Part shown: in pieces, positions 34,411 to 36,298 of the stretch
Layout of the letters: every line of letters begins with the position of its first letter
Numbering within the stretch: the stretch's first letter is position 1
DNA from: Paradesertivirga sp965650335
GTDB taxonomy: Bacteria; Bacteroidota; Bacteroidia; Sphingobacteriales; Sphingobacteriaceae
NCBI GenBank assembly: GCA_965650335.1
Contig: CBFGOI010000035.1
Span: forward strand, 1-36,298
Length of the DNA: 36,298 bases
Reading direction: 5' to 3'
Program-made: the position numbers and the translations under genes
The notes under the pieces: generated by a model
Told to the model about the DNA's origin: nothing
Database searches by the model: none
The model's input: the letters and a program-made list of their open reading frames with translations, nothing else

Positions 34411-35751
34411 ATGAATACCATTCGTAAGTTTTTTCTCGCGATAAGCGTATTGTCACTTATTCTGCTCATCATTGGTGTGAGCCGAGGTGATTCAGTAGTA
34501 TGGCAGGCAGCCGCGGTTGCCTTGTCTGTAAGCCTTTCAATTGGGATCGGAGCAATTCCGTCTTTATCGAACTATCAGTACACAGCCTGGATCATTACTG
34601 CGGTTGTGGCCGGGATGATCTATCCGGGCGCTTTTTTAAAATGGGGTGATTTTGACCTTCGGAATAAATGGCTGATCCTGCTTGTTGTACAATTGGTGAT
34701 GTTCGGAATGGGAATTCAAATGAGCTTACGCGACTTTACTGGTCTTGCCAGCACAGGAAAAGGTGTTTTGATAGGCCTGGTGTGTCATTTTTCGATTATG
34801 CCTTTAATGGGATTGCTTTTAGTAAAGGTGTTCCATTTTGAAGCCGAGATTGCGGCGGGCATTATACTGATTGGTTCTTGTTCCAGCGGTCTGGCCTCTA
34901 ACGTAATGGTTTATATTGCCCGTGCAAATCTTGTTCTATCTGTCACGGTAACTGCAATGGCTACGCTTATTGCTCCTTTTATGACGCCGCTATTGATGAA
35001 ACTTCTTGCCGGAACCATGATTGAAATTAAGTTTCTGAACATGATGATGGAAATAATTAAGATAGTTATTGTTCCCATCGGCGCTGCTTTAATACACGAC
35101 TATTTGAAACGTGCTTCACCAAAAGGATGGAATACAATCAAAACAATATCAGCTTTAGCTCTTCTGTGGCTTTTAGCTCTTCCTTTCGGATTGTGGAGTT
35201 TTTTAAGCGAAAGCTTTTCTGTTGAAGCAATGCACTCGGTAGAGATTCTTAGCTTTTTCGCCGGCGCTGTGTTGGTGGGTTTAATCTATCATTTAGCGAC
35301 CTTGAAATTCGGGAAATTAGATGATTTGATGCCTTACATTTCGATGTTTGGAATTGTGTATTTCACCACGGTAACAACTGCCGCGGGGCGCGATAATTTA
35401 TTGCAGGTAGGATTTTTACTGTTCATTTCATCTGTAATACACAATGGTGCAGGCTATTTCTTTGGCTATTATTTAAGTCGCTGGTTTGGCCTTGATAAAA
35501 GTTCGGCCCGCACCGTGGCTTTTGAAGTGGGTTTACAAAACGGAGGAATGGCCTCTGGATTAGCCGGTTCGATGGGTAAATTAGGGACAGTTGGGCTGGC
35601 CGCTGCCGTATTTAGTCCGTGGATGAATATCTCCGGGTCTATTCTGGCGAATTACTGGAGAAAGCAATCCTTTAAAGAAGAGGAAGCAGCACTTACCTCT
35701 CAATCACAAAATTTATCGGTTTCACCAACAACAACTCAAATTATTGATTAA
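34411..35751 (+). CDS. Bile acid:sodium symporter (BASS) family transporter
   Basis: This 446-aa inner-membrane protein has about ten or more hydrophobic segments. It is longer than the typical ~320 aa BASS protein because of extra N-terminal helices (about 1-75) and a hydrophilic C-terminal tail. Family signatures are QLVMFGMGIQMSLRDF, IGSCSSGLASNVMVYIARANLVLSVTVTA and FEVGLQNGGMASGLAG. BASS members carry organic acids such as bile acids, pantoate and pyruvate. Between a sugar-acid kinase/racemase-fold set and a carbohydrate esterase, a sugar-acid or other carboxylate cargo is likely. Its stop overlaps the start of the next gene by one base (TAATG). Confidence 0.92.
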   Translation: MNTIRKFFLAISVLSLILLIIGVSRGDSVVWQAAAVALSVSLSIGIGAIPSLSNYQYTAWIITAVVAGMIYPGAFLKWGDFDLRNKWLILLVVQLVMFGMGIQMSLRDFTGLASTGKGVLIGLVCHFSIMPLMGLLLVKVFHFEAEIAAGIILIGSCSSGLASNVMVYIARANLVLSVTVTAMATLIAPFMTPLLMKLLAGTMIEIKFLNMMMEIIKIVIVPIGAALIHDYLKRASPKGWNTIKTISALALLWLLALPFGLWSFLSESFSVEAMHSVEILSFFAGAVLVGLIYHLATLKFGKLDDLMPYISMFGIVYFTTVTTAAGRDNLLQVGFLLFISSVIHNGAGYFFGYYLSRWFGLDKSSARTVAFEVGLQNGGMASGLAGSMGKLGTVGLAAAVFSPWMNISGSILANYWRKQSFKEEEAALTSQSQNLSVSPTTTQIID

Positions 35752-36298
35752 TGAAAAGAAGTTCATTGTTAACGTTTTGTCTTTTATTTTCTCTGTTTGC
35801 TGTCGCGGATGTGAGGCTGGCCTCCATCTTTACAGATAATATGGTGCTTCAGCAGAAAGCCAACGCCCCGATCTGGGGATGGGCGGATGAAGGAAAGAGT
35901 ATAAAAGTAAAAACTTCATGGAACGGTAAGACTTATTCCGCAAAAGCTGATGGTTCTGGAAAATGGTTAGTCAGAGTGGCCACACCAGGGGCCGGCGGTC
36001 CGTATGAGATTACCATATCAGATGGAAAAGCTATCAAGCTAAAGAATATCCTAATTGGAGAAGTGTGGATCTGCGGCGGCCAGTCAAACATGGAAATGCC
36101 GATGAAAGGTTTTAAAGGTCAGCCAATAATAGGTTCTAACGATGCCATTTTAAAATCTAAAAACCCAAAGATCAGGGTTTATACAGTGCCGCGATCGTCG
36201 GTAACCGAATTACAGCAGAATAGTAAACCATCTGTTTGGAAAGAGGCAAACCCCGAGTCAATCTCTAATTTTAGTGCTACAGGATATTACTTCGGGCG
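35751..36298 (+). CDS. Sialate O-acetylesterase-like carbohydrate esterase, 3' end outside window
   Basis: This gene starts at the ATG overlapping the transporter stop and runs off the right edge after 182 codons. The product begins MKRSSLLTFCLLFSLFAVA, a signal peptide, followed by a beta-sandwich typical of the family: VRLASIFTDNMVLQQKANAPIWGWA, then a jelly-roll segment. The catalytic GDS-like block is WICGGQSNMEMPMKG with Ser112 as the nucleophile. Family members remove O-acetyl groups from sugars in the periplasm, which would deprotect an acetylated pectic substrate. It lies outside the track of complete frames because it has no stop inside the window. Confidence 0.9.
   Translation, partial: MKRSSLLTFCLLFSLFAVADVRLASIFTDNMVLQQKANAPIWGWADEGKSIKVKTSWNGKTYSAKADGSGKWLVRVATPGAGGPYEITISDGKAIKLKNILIGEVWICGGQSNMEMPMKGFKGQPIIGSNDAILKSKNPKIRVYTVPRSSVTELQQNSKPSVWKEANPESISNFSATGYYFG

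Noticed and set aside
34061..34456. A 131-codon open frame on the minus strand
   Set aside because: It is antisense to the racemase-fold gene and the transporter start; the low-complexity Ser/Ala-rich product is typical of a shadow frame.

Overview
The window looks like a piece of a Bacteroidota chromosome, most likely Sphingobacteriaceae (Pedobacter-like). The support is an adjacent SusC/SusD pair, secreted glycoside hydrolases with short hydrophobic leaders ending in AQ, TAnnTTTG-type promoter elements, weak or absent Shine-Dalgarno sequences, AT-rich gaps and intergenic repeats of the Bacteroidota REP-like kind. No tRNA, rRNA, CRISPR array, integrase or transposase was seen.

Layout. (1) 1-7730, plus strand: 3' part of an RbsC-type sugar ABC permease, a glycerol-kinase-like FGGY kinase, an (alpha/alpha)6-barrel glycosidase (trehalase/GH63-like), a DUF5060/DUF4038 (GH140 apiosidase-like) gene broken by a single-base frameshift, a possible GH3 tail remnant, and a GH78-type alpha-L-rhamnosidase. 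(2) 7784-8554, minus strand: an IclR regulator, convergent with GH78 across a shared hairpin and divergent from susC across a 370-bp control region with a perfect inverted repeat and two leader hairpins. (3) 8925-17197: SusC, SusD and a five-domain GH2 beta-galactosidase-like enzyme. (4) 17302-25099: a tightly coupled cassette of two solute-binding-protein-like genes WITHOUT signal peptides flanking two class III (CaiB/BaiF) CoA-transferases, then a Gfo/Idh/MocA oxidoreductase, a MaoC hydratase and a FucP-like MFS permease. (5) 25190-30819: a GH106 alpha-L-rhamnosidase and a GH127 enzyme. (6) 30932-36298: a RuBisCO-like protein (RLP), a DUF1537 four-carbon-acid sugar kinase, an Asp/Glu/hydantoin-racemase-fold protein, a BASS-family transporter and the 5' part of a sialate-O-acetylesterase-like esterase.

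How it may work together (inference). The GH set (GH78, GH106, GH127, GH2, GH140-like, esterase) suits a rhamnose-, arabinose- and apiose-bearing plant polysaccharide such as pectin, with rhamnogalacturonan-II as one candidate. SusCD imports oligosaccharides, periplasmic enzymes release sugars, and three different inner-membrane systems (ABC, FucP-like, BASS) take up products. The RLP plus DUF1537 kinase pair matches the published oxidative D-apiose route, in which 3-oxo-isoapionate is phosphorylated by OiaK and the phosphate is then cleaved by an RLP. The leaderless-SBP/CoA-transferase/MaoC cassette has no function that I recognise and is the best candidate here for an undescribed system, possibly a CoA-ester route for an unusual sugar acid. 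Control by an IclR protein rather than the usual hybrid two-component or ECF regulators suggests induction by an intracellular acid metabolite.
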